This document shows, piece after piece, positions 1 through 8,796 of a stretch of 64,000 nt of DNA. The translations under genes were made by a program, and so were the position numbers. The DNA is from Parasphingorhabdus halotolerans. Its GTDB lineage: Bacteria; Pseudomonadota; Alphaproteobacteria; Sphingomonadales; Sphingomonadaceae. The stretch lies in contig NZ_CP051217.1 of assembly GCF_012516475.1 (NCBI RefSeq), positions 2,976,001 to 3,040,000 on the forward strand. The letters are read 5' to 3'. Under the pieces are notes generated by a model that saw only the letters and a list, made by a program, of their open reading frames with translations, searched no databases and was not told the origin of the DNA. Each line of letters begins with the position of its first letter. The first letter of the stretch is position 1.

Positions 1-622
1 GCCACTGACCTATATTGTGAAAATCGAAAATCATCGCCATCAAAGCCGCAGATCCATCGGTCATTGCGCAATCGACAACCTGGCCAGTGCCGCCGGTTTT
101 GGCGTGTAACAGCGCAGACACCATGCCAAAGGCGAGCATCATGCCACCACCGCCGAAATCACCGATCATGTTTATCGGCGGCGTCGGCTTTTCACCTTTT
201 CGACCAAATGCGTGTAGCGCGCCGGAAACCGAGATATAGTTGATGTCATGACCCGCAGCATGCGCCAAAGATCCATATTGTCCCCAACCTGTCATACGAC
301 CGTAAACGAGAGCAGGATTGTCCGCTAACAACACGTCGGGGCCAAGCCCGAGCCGCTCCATGACACCGGGGCGGAAGCCTTCGATCAGGCCATCGGCCTT
401 CGCAACGATATCCCGTGCTTTTTGAATACCATCTGGTGATTTGAGATCTATTTCCACCATCTTGCGCGATCGAGACAGTGCTAATCGTCCGTCCGGCGCC
501 CCACCGGGACGGTGCAAAACAGTCACATGCGCGCCTTGATCGGCCAGCATCATACCGCAGAAAGGCCCTGGGCCAATTCCGGCAAATTCGACGATGTTAA
601 TTCCAGCAAGTGGTCCAGGCAT
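1..622 (-). CDS. Alpha-methylacyl-CoA racemase / CaiB-BaiF family CoA-transferase, C-terminus cut by the window edge
   Basis: The reverse strand is open from an ATG at 622 to the window edge, giving about 207 N-terminal residues. It begins MPGPLAGINIVEFAGIGPGP, the typical opening of AMACR-type family III CoA-transferases, and continues with LADQGAHV and a GQVVDCAMTDG segment that carries the conserved catalytic Asp region. By family, such enzymes epimerise 2-methylacyl-CoA esters or move CoA between carboxylic acids in the cytoplasm, usually in branched-chain or sterol side-chain degradation. The opening motif favours racemase over carnitine or formyl CoA-transferase. The rest of the roughly 360-residue protein lies outside the window. 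Confidence 0.85.
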   Translation of the reverse strand, partial: MPGPLAGINIVEFAGIGPGPFCGMMLADQGAHVTVLHRPGGAPDGRLALSRSRKMVEIDLKSPDGIQKARDIVAKADGLIEGFRPGVMERLGLGPDVLLADNPALVYGRMTGWGQYGSLAHAAGHDINYISVSGALHAFGRKGEKPTPPINMIGDFGGGGMMLAFGMVSALLHAKTGGTGQVVDCAMTDGSAALMAMIFDFHNIGQW

Positions 623-721
623 AGCGGGCTCCGTATTAATCAGTTGATTAAACGGTCCTATGCAGGGGGCGATCGGTAATCAACCCTGTATCTTACTAGT
701 AATGAAGACGGGCGACTTTGA

Positions 722-1150
722 CTAGCGAGGACCCTGTCCGTGTTTCAGCGGCGTTCTTTTCGCGGCATGCTGTTTTAAATATCGCGGCAATTCGAGTTTG
801 GATTGACCGACTGGTTTGCGTGCCAGTTTCGGATCAATGGCATAGTCAAACGCTACACCAAAACGGCCTTGCGCCACCCAGGCGACATATCCTGAAACTT
901 GGCCGATGTTGCGCAGTTCCAATTCTACCTTGTCGCCGCGTTTTGCTCTGACGGGTGCTTCAGCCATCAAACCACCCGCGGAAAGATTGCGGATACGGAC
1001 TTCGCCGCAGTCATCGCCGTCTACAAACTTAAGGTTAGCCTTCAGGAAAAGGCTATCACGATCAAGCTCGCGTTTCGCCTGTCCACTGGTTTGGCTGTTT
1101 GGCCCCAGATTTTCGTCAAATGGCTCTCTCATGTGCATCCCGCGTTTCAA
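722..1150 (-). CDS. PilZ-domain protein
   Basis: Protein of 142 residues with one PilZ-like domain. An RELDRDSL stretch near residue 27 resembles the RxxxR arm of PilZ domains, and NLSAGGL near residue 56 matches the (D/N)xSxxG motif; together these usually bind cyclic di-GMP. The C-terminal ~40 residues are basic and probably disordered. Met5 or Met7 are alternative starts. PilZ proteins act as cytoplasmic c-di-GMP effectors controlling motility, polysaccharide synthesis or adhesion. The gene stands alone; a GGDEF cyclase lies about 10 kb away in this window, but no direct link is shown. Confidence 0.8.
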   Translation of the reverse strand: MKRGMHMREPFDENLGPNSQTSGQAKRELDRDSLFLKANLKFVDGDDCGEVRIRNLSAGGLMAEAPVRAKRGDKVELELRNIGQVSGYVAWVAQGRFGVAFDYAIDPKLARKPVGQSKLELPRYLKQHAAKRTPLKHGQGPR

Positions 1151-1350
1151 ATTGCAAAATATTTTGCTTCGAAAGAGAGAATAGGACCAAAAGGATGGAA
1201 ATTTGGTTAATTTAATATGCTATTGGGCTGATTGTAAATGGACGTATCATTTATTTGATAGCCGAATGGCACAATGAATGTGGCTGACGCACCGTGATCT
1301 AGCTGCCAGGGGCCAATTTTCTAGCTGACCTTTTTCTCGCAGCAATTGCG

Positions 1351-1842
1351 TTACTGGTCGCGAGAGATTTTCTCGTTCCGTTCGTGTGCTTCCTGTGCTT
1401 CAACTGTCATTGTGGCAATGGGTCGGGCTTTGAGGCGTTCCAGAGAAATTGGTTCTCCGGTCACTTGGCAATAGCCATATTCACCCTCCTCTATCCGGCG
1501 CAACGCCGAATCAATTTTAGACGTCAGCTTGCGCTGGCGATCTCGGGTCCTCAGTTCCAGTCCCCAATCGGTTTCGCTGGATGCGCGATCATTTAGATCG
1601 GCCTCCTGGATTGGGCCATCTTGCAAATGAGCGAGCGTCTCTTTCGATTCTTCAACAATTGATTTCTTCCACTGTTGAAGCGCGTTTTTGAAATAAGCCT
1701 GTTGATATTCATTCATGAACTCTTCGTCTTCGCTCGGTTCATAGCCCGCTGGAAGATCAATATTATGTGCAGAGCCCTTATCGGACCGGGATTTGTTCGC
1801 TGAATTTTGCTTTGCTGACGATGCCAATTTACTCTCCATCAT
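1351..1842 (-). CDS. dksA: DksA-type RNA polymerase-binding transcription factor
   Basis: Protein of 163 residues: a charged N-terminal tail (1-30), a long helical region (about 35-115) matching the DksA coiled coil, and a C-terminal zinc-finger-like globule. The region around YGYCQVTGEPI keeps only one of the four zinc-ligand cysteines found in E. coli DksA, and the second pair is replaced by residues in RPIATMTVEAQ. This single-cysteine form is known from alphaproteobacterial DksA proteins. The role is binding in the RNA polymerase secondary channel to modulate rRNA and stress promoters with ppGpp. Met2 is an equally possible start. Confidence 0.9.
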   Translation of the reverse strand: MMESKLASSAKQNSANKSRSDKGSAHNIDLPAGYEPSEDEEFMNEYQQAYFKNALQQWKKSIVEESKETLAHLQDGPIQEADLNDRASSETDWGLELRTRDRQRKLTSKIDSALRRIEEGEYGYCQVTGEPISLERLKARPIATMTVEAQEAHERNEKISRDQ

Positions 1843-2287
1843 CTGAGCCCATCTGTTAAACCGAATATCGAAATATCGGCGGTAATGGCGCGCCTATAAC
1901 CATGGCTTGAATGCGAGACAAGGCGCAAAATGATGCCAGCACGAGAAACTTTTCAGTGGTTTGGCCGGGCGCTGGAATAGCATGCGCTAGAGAGTGAATT
2001 TGCGCTTTCGTCATTCCCAATATGGATTCAAGCAACGTAGGAATTGTTCAAAAACAACGCGATCTGGCAATAATCTAACTGGAAATGGTCTCAATTCGGG
2101 ACATTAACTCTGCTTGGTGATGCGCTCGCTAGGTTTTTTGAATTTTTCTTGATGGAATCAGGGTTAACGCAATTGTGATTAACTCTTTCTTCTGCGCTTT
2201 TGGTTCATGTCCGGAATTCGGAAAGGGCGATCCAAGCATATTCATGGATCTCCGTAGAAGGTTCCAAAGCGGAAGAGAGTAAATACT
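1843..2287. other. Intergenic region between divergent dksA and the Ser/Gly-rich protein gene
   Basis: About 445 bases separate the divergently read genes, so promoters for both should lie here. No RNA gene, long inverted repeat or convincing conserved ORF was recognised. A short forward ORF from 2200 overlaps the downstream gene in another frame and looks fortuitous. Confidence 0.5.
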
Positions 2288-3706
2288 ATGTCGGTACGAA
2301 TGGCTTTAGCAAAATTATGTGCATGCACATGCGGTGGCGCTTTAATCGGCGGCGGTGCGGTTCATGTAACAGAAGCTCCAGCGGCACCCTATGTTCAAAA
2401 AGCATCATCGCAAAAGAAAATTCGCGGTCGTGTTCTGAAACAGGGCGCTTCAGCGCGCAAAGTTAAACGGACCCGCCGCACGGTTACGACCAAGACAGTA
2501 ACGGCATGTGCGCCGAGCGTTGTGACCATTGCTCAGGCACCGGCACCGCAACCTATTCCGCTTCCACAATATATTCCGCCTCCACCTCCTCAGATTCCTG
2601 TGCTTGAAGGTGGCGGCGGCAGTGTTCCTGTCGTAATTGGTGGCAGCGGCGGCGGTGGCGGCGGCTTTGGCGGCGGCTTCTTCGGAGGTTTCTTCGGCGG
2701 CGGTGGCGGCGGAAGTGGCGGCGGAAGCGTTATTATCTCTTCGACCAGCAGCGGCGGCTCGACCAGCACCTCTTCGGGCGGTAGCTCGACTAGCGGTGGT
2801 TCAACTTCGACCTCGACAGGCGGTTTTTCCAGCACCGGCGGTTCAACCTCTACCTCTACGGGTGGCTTGACCAGCACTGGCGGATCCACTTCGACCTCTA
2901 CTGGCGGCTTTTCAAGTACCTCAACCGGCGGTTCGACGTCAACTTCATCGGGCAATATTTCCAGTTCAACCGGTGGTGTCAGCACTTCAACGGGCGGCGT
3001 TAGCACCTCAACGGGCGGTGTGAGCACTTCAACCGGCGGCGTTTCAACGTCCACCGGCGGTGTCAGCACCTCGACTGGCGGAAGCAGCAGTTCTTCCAGC
3101 AGTTCTAGCAGTTCAAGCTCATCGAGCAGTTCTTCCAGCTCGTCTGGCGGTAGCAGCGGTATGACTTCTAGCGGCAATACATCGAGTGGCATGACTTCCA
3201 GCGGTAACACTTCCAGCGGCCACCCTGGTGGTTCTTCCGGAAACACCAGCACGGGCTCTACTGGTGGTAGCAACGGCTCAAGTGGGAGCTCCGGTTCGTC
3301 GGGTAGTTCAGGAAGTTCAGGAAGTTCCGGTTCATCCGGCGCTAGCTCTTCGAGCAGTTCGTCTTCGGGTAGTTCAAGTTCTTCCAGCTCTTCGGGTGGC
3401 GGCTCTAACGGCAGCACCGGCTCTTCGGGTAGCAGCGGATCATCGGGTGGATCAACCTCGACCTCTTCCGGCGCAACCGGGGGCTCTTCGAGCTTTGGCG
3501 GCAACAGCACGTCATCGGGTAGCTCCTCCACCTCATCTTCGAGCAGCGGTTCCAGCACCTCTTCCGGCGCGAGCAGCGGCGGATCAACCGGCGGCTCTAC
3601 TGGCGGAACGGAAGTTCCAGCGCCTCCAGTGGTCCTGCTCTTCGGTGCAGCAGCAGCGGCAGTCTTTGCCCGCCGCCGCAAAGCGAAGAAGCTGATCGAC
3701 GCTTAA
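2288..3706 (+). CDS. Low-complexity Ser/Gly/Thr-rich exported protein with PEP-CTERM-like C-terminal sorting signal
   Basis: Protein of 472 residues. A short hydrophobic, cysteine-containing N-terminus (to about 25) suggests export. A basic segment follows (about 40-70), then a Pro-rich hinge (about 85-100), poly-Gly blocks (about 115-150), and some 290 residues made almost only of Ser, Gly and Thr. These include five exact GVSTSTG units, pure Ser runs and SSG/GSSG series. The end has the three parts of an exosortase signal: EVPAPP, a hydrophobic helix, and an RRRKAKK tail. It is probably an exported, possibly glycosylated surface protein processed by an exosortase not encoded here. A hairpin terminator follows directly. 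Confidence 0.7.
   Translation: MSVRMALAKLCACTCGGALIGGGAVHVTEAPAAPYVQKASSQKKIRGRVLKQGASARKVKRTRRTVTTKTVTACAPSVVTIAQAPAPQPIPLPQYIPPPPPQIPVLEGGGGSVPVVIGGSGGGGGGFGGGFFGGFFGGGGGGSGGGSVIISSTSSGGSTSTSSGGSSTSGGSTSTSTGGFSSTGGSTSTSTGGLTSTGGSTSTSTGGFSSTSTGGSTSTSSGNISSSTGGVSTSTGGVSTSTGGVSTSTGGVSTSTGGVSTSTGGSSSSSSSSSSSSSSSSSSSSSGGSSGMTSSGNTSSGMTSSGNTSSGHPGGSSGNTSTGSTGGSNGSSGSSGSSGSSGSSGSSGSSGASSSSSSSSGSSSSSSSSGGGSNGSTGSSGSSGSSGGSTSTSSGATGGSSSFGGNSTSSGSSSTSSSSSGSSTSSGASSGGSTGGSTGGTEVPAPPVVLLFGAAAAAVFARRRKAKKLIDA
2975..3079 (+). repeat. Five tandem 21-bp coding repeats (GVSTSTG)
   Basis: Five in-frame 21-base units each encode GVSTSTG. Codon choice differs between units (GTC/GTT/GTG for Val; TCA/TCG for Ser), so the protein repeat is conserved more strictly than the DNA. 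Confidence 0.85.
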
Positions 3707-3731
3707 AAGCGACAACATAGTCCAATCAGAG

Positions 3732-3759
3732 AGCGGCCGGAGAAATCTGGCCGCTTTTT
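3732..3759 (+). terminator. Rho-independent terminator after the Ser/Gly-rich gene
   Basis: Perfect 7-bp stem AGCGGCC / GGCCGCT (3732-3738 with 3749-3755), a 10-base loop and a T run, 26 bases after the stop codon. Confidence 0.85.
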
Positions 3760-4009
3760 GATTTTTTGTTGCGATCTGGCGAATCGATGCTCTGGACCTG
3801 ATTGCTCTTGGCGCAATTTCATCATCGGGCTTCGAAGTTGACAAAGGTGCCGCGCAGCGACGGTTGAACAGGTGATGTTGGATTGATCGTTGCCAATGTT
3901 GGAAATTATGTTGCGGCCCGGACCCCAATGTTGGAAACAGCCTTAGCTTGCTGACACCATTGCGATTGATACTTGAATGAAATCAATCCGCTCGGCATAG
4001 GCTCTGGTC

Positions 4010-5293
4010 ATGCATGATCTAAAATATATCCGGGAAAACCCTGCCGATTTTGATGCGGCGCTTGCGCGGCGCGGTGCCGGTCCGATTGCCGCCGAAATAC
4101 TCGCTCTGGATGAGGAAAACCGCGGTATCGCGACCGAACTGCAGCAAGGCCAGGCCCGGCGCAATGAAGCTTCAAAAGCTATTGGCAAAGCCAAGGCGCA
4201 GGGCGACGAAAAAACCGCTCAGACACTGTTGGCCGAGGTTGCAGCTCTGAAAACGGATCTACCAGCGTTGGAAGAGCAGGAGCGTGAAGTATCTGCAAAG
4301 TTGCAGGTTGTGCTCGCTGCGTTGCCCAATGTGCCAATGGATGATGTTCCCGTCGGAGAGGATGAAGATGGCAATGTCGAGCTGGAGCGATGGGGAACAC
4401 CGCGCTCGTTTGATTTTGCGCCAAAGGAACATAGCGATATTGGCCCAGCGCTTGGACTGGAGTTTGAAACGGCGGCGAAAATGTCGGGCGCGCGATTTAC
4501 CTTTTTGCGCGGACAGATGGCTCGGTTGCAACGGGCGCTTGCGCAGTTCATGCTCAATCACCAAACCGGCGAAAACGGTTACACCGAGTGCGCGCCGCCG
4601 TTGCTGGTGCGTGACGAAGCTGTATTTGGTACAGGCCAGCTGCCGAAGTTTGCCGAAGACCTCTTTCAAACGACTGACGGTCGCTGGCTTATTCCCACTG
4701 CGGAAGTCAGCATCACCAATAGCGTCCGCGAAGAGATTTTATCCGAAGCCGATCTTCCCATTCGCCTGACCGCACTGACGCCCTGTTTCCGTTCCGAAGC
4801 TGGATCGGCCGGACGGGATACCAAGGGCTATATCCGCCAGCATCAGTTTGAGAAGATTGAACTGGTTGCGATTGCCCGTCCGGAAGAAAGCGACGCCGAG
4901 CACGAACGGATGACCGCTGCGGCGGAATCGATTTTGCAGGCGCTGGAATTGCCTTATCGAAAGATGCTGCTTTGCACCGGTGATATGGGCGCAACGGCGC
5001 GCAAAACCTTTGATCTGGAAGTCTGGTTGCCGGGGCAGGATAGTTACCGCGAAATATCCAGCATCTCCAATTGCGGAGAATATCAGGCGCGCCGGATGAA
5101 CACCAGATTTCGCCCCGAGGGTGAAACAAAGGGAACGCAATTTGTGCATACGCTCAATGGCTCTGGCCTTGCGGTTGGCCGCACATTAGTCGCGGTTCTC
5201 GAAAATTATCAGCAGCAAGATGGTTCTGTCACGATCCCGACCGTGTTAAAACCCTATATGGGTGGGATTGAAAAGCTGGAGCCTGCAACCTGA
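4010..5293 (+). CDS. serS: Seryl-tRNA synthetase
   Basis: Protein of 427 residues, the usual bacterial SerRS length. The N-terminal coiled-coil tRNA-binding arm (about 1-105, starting [11 protein letters not shown]) is followed by the class II catalytic core: motif 2 near [17 protein letters not shown] and motif 3 near [19 protein letters not shown]. It charges tRNA-Ser with serine in the cytoplasm. The stop codon overlaps the surE start by one base (TGATG), so the two are probably co-translated. The serS-surE pairing is common in alphaproteobacteria. Confidence 0.97.
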   Translation: MHDLKYIRENPADFDAALARRGAGPIAAEILALDEENRGIATELQQGQARRNEASKAIGKAKAQGDEKTAQTLLAEVAALKTDLPALEEQEREVSAKLQVVLAALPNVPMDDVPVGEDEDGNVELERWGTPRSFDFAPKEHSDIGPALGLEFETAAKMSGARFTFLRGQMARLQRALAQFMLNHQTGENGYTECAPPLLVRDEAVFGTGQLPKFAEDLFQTTDGRWLIPTAEVSITNSVREEILSEADLPIRLTALTPCFRSEAGSAGRDTKGYIRQHQFEKIELVAIARPEESDAEHERMTAAAESILQALELPYRKMLLCTGDMGATARKTFDLEVWLPGQDSYREISSISNCGEYQARRMNTRFRPEGETKGTQFVHTLNGSGLAVGRTLVAVLENYQQQDGSVTIPTVLKPYMGGIEKLEPAT

Positions 5294-6060
5294 TGCGCAT
5301 TCTTCTCACTAATGACGATGGTTTTGATGCACCGGGCATGAAGGTGCTGCTCGATATTGCGCAAACGCTTTCCAATGATTTGTGGATCGTTGCGCCTTCG
5401 GAAGAGCAATCCGGCGCTGGCCATTCGCTGACTTTGACGCGACCGCTGCGCATCCGCCAACGTGGCGATCAGCAATATTCGGTTGATGGCACGCCGACCG
5501 ACAGCGTGATGATGGCAGTCGCTAAAATCATGAAGGACGGACCGCCTGATCTTATCTTGTCCGGTGTCAATCGCGGCGCGAACCTGGGCGAAGATGTGAC
5601 CTATTCCGGCACTGCCTCTGCTGCCATGGAAGGTGCATTGGCGGGAATCCCGTCAATTGCGCTGAGTCAGGCTTATGCCCGCGAAGATATGGGTAATGAT
5701 GTGCCATTTGATGCCGCTCAAAAATGGGGCGAGCGGGTGTTACGGCCGCTGATCAAGCGACGCATGGACCACCGGACATTGATGAATATCAATTTTCCGG
5801 CTCTTCCCGCTGCGGATGTCAAAGGTGTGCGCGTTGTATCGCAAGGGATCCGCGATTATGGGCGGCTTCAAATTGTCAGCAACCGAGACCCGCGCGGGTT
5901 TGAATACCATTGGTTTGGACTGGGTCCGATGGTCGAGACACCTGCGCACAGCACCGATCTGGAAGCGATTGCCGAAGGCTATGTGTCAGTAACACCGTTG
6001 CACCTTGATCTCACCCATTATCAATCGATGGATACACTCAAGACCCTTTACGGGGATTAA
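5293..6060 (+). CDS. surE: 5'/3'-nucleotidase SurE
   Basis: Protein of 255 residues starting [16 protein letters not shown], the SurE signature with the metal-binding DD pair. SGVNRGANLGEDVTYSGT near residue 95 is the second conserved active-site segment. It dephosphorylates nucleoside monophosphates and polyphosphates in stationary-phase or damage metabolism. It is translationally coupled to serS. An nlpD-like gene follows after an inserted reverse gene, resembling the surE-pcm-nlpD neighbourhood of proteobacteria but without pcm. Confidence 0.96.
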   Translation: MRILLTNDDGFDAPGMKVLLDIAQTLSNDLWIVAPSEEQSGAGHSLTLTRPLRIRQRGDQQYSVDGTPTDSVMMAVAKIMKDGPPDLILSGVNRGANLGEDVTYSGTASAAMEGALAGIPSIALSQAYAREDMGNDVPFDAAQKWGERVLRPLIKRRMDHRTLMNINFPALPAADVKGVRVVSQGIRDYGRLQIVSNRDPRGFEYHWFGLGPMVETPAHSTDLEAIAEGYVSVTPLHLDLTHYQSMDTLKTLYGD

Positions 6061-6063
6061 CGC

Positions 6064-6486
6064 CTAGCGTCTTTCCGGTTCCACCCAGATTATGGCCATC
6101 GCGGTGATCTGAAGGACCGCAGCAATGCCGAAAGAAAGTAGATTACCGTCCATTCCCAGTATCGAAATCTGATGTGCAGGATCAGCCAGTTCTCCGCCAA
6201 ACAGACCTCGCGTTGACGTTGTAATGAAAAAACCGCCGAGGATAATCGCGCCCAAAATGGATGCTATTTTCAATTGCCTGCGCTTGTTGCGCGCGGGGCT
6301 CCAGACCAGATAGATAATATAGGCTGCAAGCCCCGAACCGACGGTAAGCAACCATACCATGTGAAAACGGGCGTGCGGTGGCCAGGCTTCATGGAAAACA
6401 TGACTTTCGGTAAAGTCTACAATCGGCGGGATCAGTCCATATTGGATGGCAGCTATGGTCAACAAAATACGGGCGATATTGATCAT
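6064..6486 (-). CDS. Small integral membrane protein, function unknown
   Basis: Protein of 140 residues with four predicted hydrophobic helices (about 5-25, 43-63, 75-95 and 113-133) and charged ends. A motif-like PPHARFHMVW lies between helices 1 and 2. I recall similar uncharacterised small membrane proteins (DUF6640-like) but cannot confirm the family. It is transcribed against surE, with the two stops four bases apart. No catalytic residues are evident. Confidence 0.65.
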   Translation of the reverse strand: MINIARILLTIAAIQYGLIPPIVDFTESHVFHEAWPPHARFHMVWLLTVGSGLAAYIIYLVWSPARNKRRQLKIASILGAIILGGFFITTSTRGLFGGELADPAHQISILGMDGNLLSFGIAAVLQITAMAIIWVEPERR

Positions 6487-6658
6487 GATAGTTCCCGGAA
6501 ATATTGTGTGATCGCATTGTTTTCAGAGTTTTCGGATGAGAAACTTACACGATAACCACGGTTTTACAATTGTCTGGGCACAGTAAGGCTGGCAAGTCGG
6601 CGATTTGCTGCTACTAAGGCGGTTAACCAAGGCAGGAGTTGGCGTTAGCGGGGCTTTC

Positions 6659-7726
6659 ATGCGTAAGATTATGATCCTTATTTTGGCACTGGTCGTGTCT
6701 GCATGTATTCCGCCGGGCCGTGATTACAGTTGGCCCCAGAATGACCCTGCTCCAACGCTGGAAACCGACAATGCGGTTCTTGGACAATATCGAGACACTT
6801 CTGCTCCCGATCCAGCACAGTCCTCGACATGGCAATCGCGCGCTGTAGCGCCCAATGCCGTGTCTGTGGATGGCGGCATATATGTCGTTCAACCTGGTGA
6901 TACGTTGCGCGGCATCGCCAATAAAACAGGTGCCGGATCACAAATTATCGCGGCCGAAAATGGATTGGTAGAGCCCTATATCATCAAGCCGGGCCAACAG
7001 CTTAAAATCACAGGTGGGAAATATCACACGGTAAATTCTGGAGAGACCGGCATTTCCATCGCGCGTGCCTATGGTGCGCCCTGGAAAGAAGTGGTTGCTC
7101 TCAATGGCCTCGAAGAACCGTATATTTTGCGGGTTGGCCAGAAATTGAGGCTTCCCGCCACTACTCCGGCTGATCCTGCGAATATGTCAATCGAACAGCG
7201 GGCTGCGGCTTTTAGTCTTGATATTGATGATTTGGTAACAGGCAGCCAGCCTGCTTTGGCCGCTAACGCATCCGGCGAAGAACCTTCGGAATGGCGCAAG
7301 ACGATTGCGCCCACCCAGGCTGTTGTGGTGCCAGCCGGTTTTACTGGCCGTTTCAACTGGCCTGTGTCGGGCAAATTGCTCTCCAGTTTCGGCAGCAAGG
7401 GCGGTGGCAAGGTCAACGATGGCCTCAATATTGCGGTCCCGGCCGGAACGCCTATCCAGGCGGCTGGTGACGGAGTGATCGCTTATGCTGGCGATGAAAT
7501 CGGCGTGTTCGGGGGTTTGGTGCTTATCAACCACGGCGATGGCTGGGTCACTGCTTATGGCCACGCTGCTTCGCTGGACGTTGCGCGCGGTCAGAAAGTG
7601 AAAATGGGCGACGTTATCGGAACCGCCGGGGAAAGCGGCTATGTAACCGAGCCGCAATTGCATTTCGAGATCCGCAAGGATCGCAAGCCGGTTGATCCGG
7701 CAGCCTATTTGCCCAAGCGCAGCTGA
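6659..7726 (+). CDS. nlpD: NlpD-like lipoprotein: two LysM domains and a degenerate M23 (LytM) domain
   Basis: The Met at 6659 is chosen because it gives a clean lipoprotein signal (MRKIMILILALVVSAC). The 355-residue protein has LysM domains (VVQPGDTLRGIA..., then HTVNSGETGISIA...) and a C-terminal LytM/M23 domain. The first zinc-ligand segment, normally HxGxD, reads NDGLN (Asn253 and Asn257), while YGHAAS and LHFEIR are kept. Loss of the first ligand pair is typical of EnvC/NlpD regulators, which activate cell-division amidases instead of cutting peptidoglycan. It is probably outer-membrane anchored. The K+ channel gene starts five bases after the stop. Confidence 0.88.
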   Translation: MRKIMILILALVVSACIPPGRDYSWPQNDPAPTLETDNAVLGQYRDTSAPDPAQSSTWQSRAVAPNAVSVDGGIYVVQPGDTLRGIANKTGAGSQIIAAENGLVEPYIIKPGQQLKITGGKYHTVNSGETGISIARAYGAPWKEVVALNGLEEPYILRVGQKLRLPATTPADPANMSIEQRAAAFSLDIDDLVTGSQPALAANASGEEPSEWRKTIAPTQAVVVPAGFTGRFNWPVSGKLLSSFGSKGGGKVNDGLNIAVPAGTPIQAAGDGVIAYAGDEIGVFGGLVLINHGDGWVTAYGHAASLDVARGQKVKMGDVIGTAGESGYVTEPQLHFEIRKDRKPVDPAAYLPKRS

Positions 7727-7731
7727 ACAAC

Positions 7732-8796
7732 ATGGCTCGACCCAAAAATATTAAAATTTCCGATTATGTCACGCTAAAGCGTGAATCGCGCCTGCCGATC
7801 TGGCTGGATGTGACGCTTCGGGTGGGCTTCGTTCTCTTTCTGATTGGTGCGGCGATTGCGGTCCACTATTTTGATCGCAACGGGTTGCAGGATAGTTATG
7901 ATGGCGATGTCAGTCTGATTGATGTCATCTATTTCACCATGATTTCAATTACGACGACCGGTTATGGCGATATTGCTCCGGTTACCGAGCGCGCCCGGTT
8001 GTTCGATGCGCTGGTGGTGACGCCGATCCGTATTTTTGTCGTGCTTATCTTTGTTGGCACGGCCTATAACTTCGTACTCAAGAAAACCTGGGATAGATGG
8101 CGCATGAAACTCATTCAAAGCAATTTGCAGGACCATATCGTAATTGCCGGTTTTGGCACTAGCGGCAGCGAGGCGGTGGCAGAATTGCTTGCTCGCGGAA
8201 CAAAGCCCGAAGAAATTGTGGTGATAGACCAATCCGACGAAGCCCTTGCTCTGGCCGAAAAAATGGGCTGCGCGGTGATCAATGGCGACGCCACGCGTGA
8301 TGGCGCCCTGATGGATGTCAAGATTTCCCGCGCGCGATCGATGATCGTGTCTGCGGGGCGGGATGACACCAGCATATTGATTGTGCTGACTGCGCGCCAT
8401 CTCGCCTATCATCTGCCAATCAGCGTTTCGATCAAGGCAGCCGATAACGAACTCCTCGCCCGACAGGCCGGAGCGACCACAGTGATCAATCCCGTGAGTT
8501 TTGCCGGTCTGTTGCTGGCGGGGAGCTGTGAAGGCGCGAAAATATCCGATTATCTCAGTGATCTTGCGTCTGCCACGGGCCGTGTAAAACTGGTCCAGCG
8601 CAGCGTGAAGGATGATGAGGTCGGCATGGCGATGAATGATGTCGTCAAGGATGGTCTCGGCGTTCGGATATATCGCGGTCAGGACGTTTATGGTTTCTGG
8701 GAAAATGAAGTGAAACTGCTTGAAGCCGGTGATATCATTGTAGAAATTATTCCCGGCAACGGCGCTTATAGTCCTGCCGATGAAGAATATGACTGA
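7732..8796 (+). CDS. Two-TM potassium channel with RCK (TrkA-N/TrkA-C) domains
   Basis: Protein of 354 residues. TM1 (about 25-47) and TM2 (about 95-115) flank a pore loop with the K+ selectivity filter TTTGYGD. A cytoplasmic NAD-binding RCK domain follows, with VIAGFGTSGSEA near 137, then a TrkA-C-like tail. Such MthK/Kch-type channels conduct K+ gated by nucleotides or ions bound to the RCK ring. Its 3' end overlaps the next ORF's first possible start (8780), suggesting co-translation with the hydrolase. Confidence 0.9.
   Translation: MARPKNIKISDYVTLKRESRLPIWLDVTLRVGFVLFLIGAAIAVHYFDRNGLQDSYDGDVSLIDVIYFTMISITTTGYGDIAPVTERARLFDALVVTPIRIFVVLIFVGTAYNFVLKKTWDRWRMKLIQSNLQDHIVIAGFGTSGSEAVAELLARGTKPEEIVVIDQSDEALALAEKMGCAVINGDATRDGALMDVKISRARSMIVSAGRDDTSILIVLTARHLAYHLPISVSIKAADNELLARQAGATTVINPVSFAGLLLAGSCEGAKISDYLSDLASATGRVKLVQRSVKDDEVGMAMNDVVKDGLGVRIYRGQDVYGFWENEVKLLEAGDIIVEIIPGNGAYSPADEEYD

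Noticed and set aside
2590..3681. 363-residue reverse-strand ORF rich in Pro, Glu and Leu opposite the Ser/Gly-rich gene
   Set aside because: It is the antisense of a low-complexity coding repeat, has no Shine-Dalgarno and no domain; the open frame follows from the biased codons of the forward gene.
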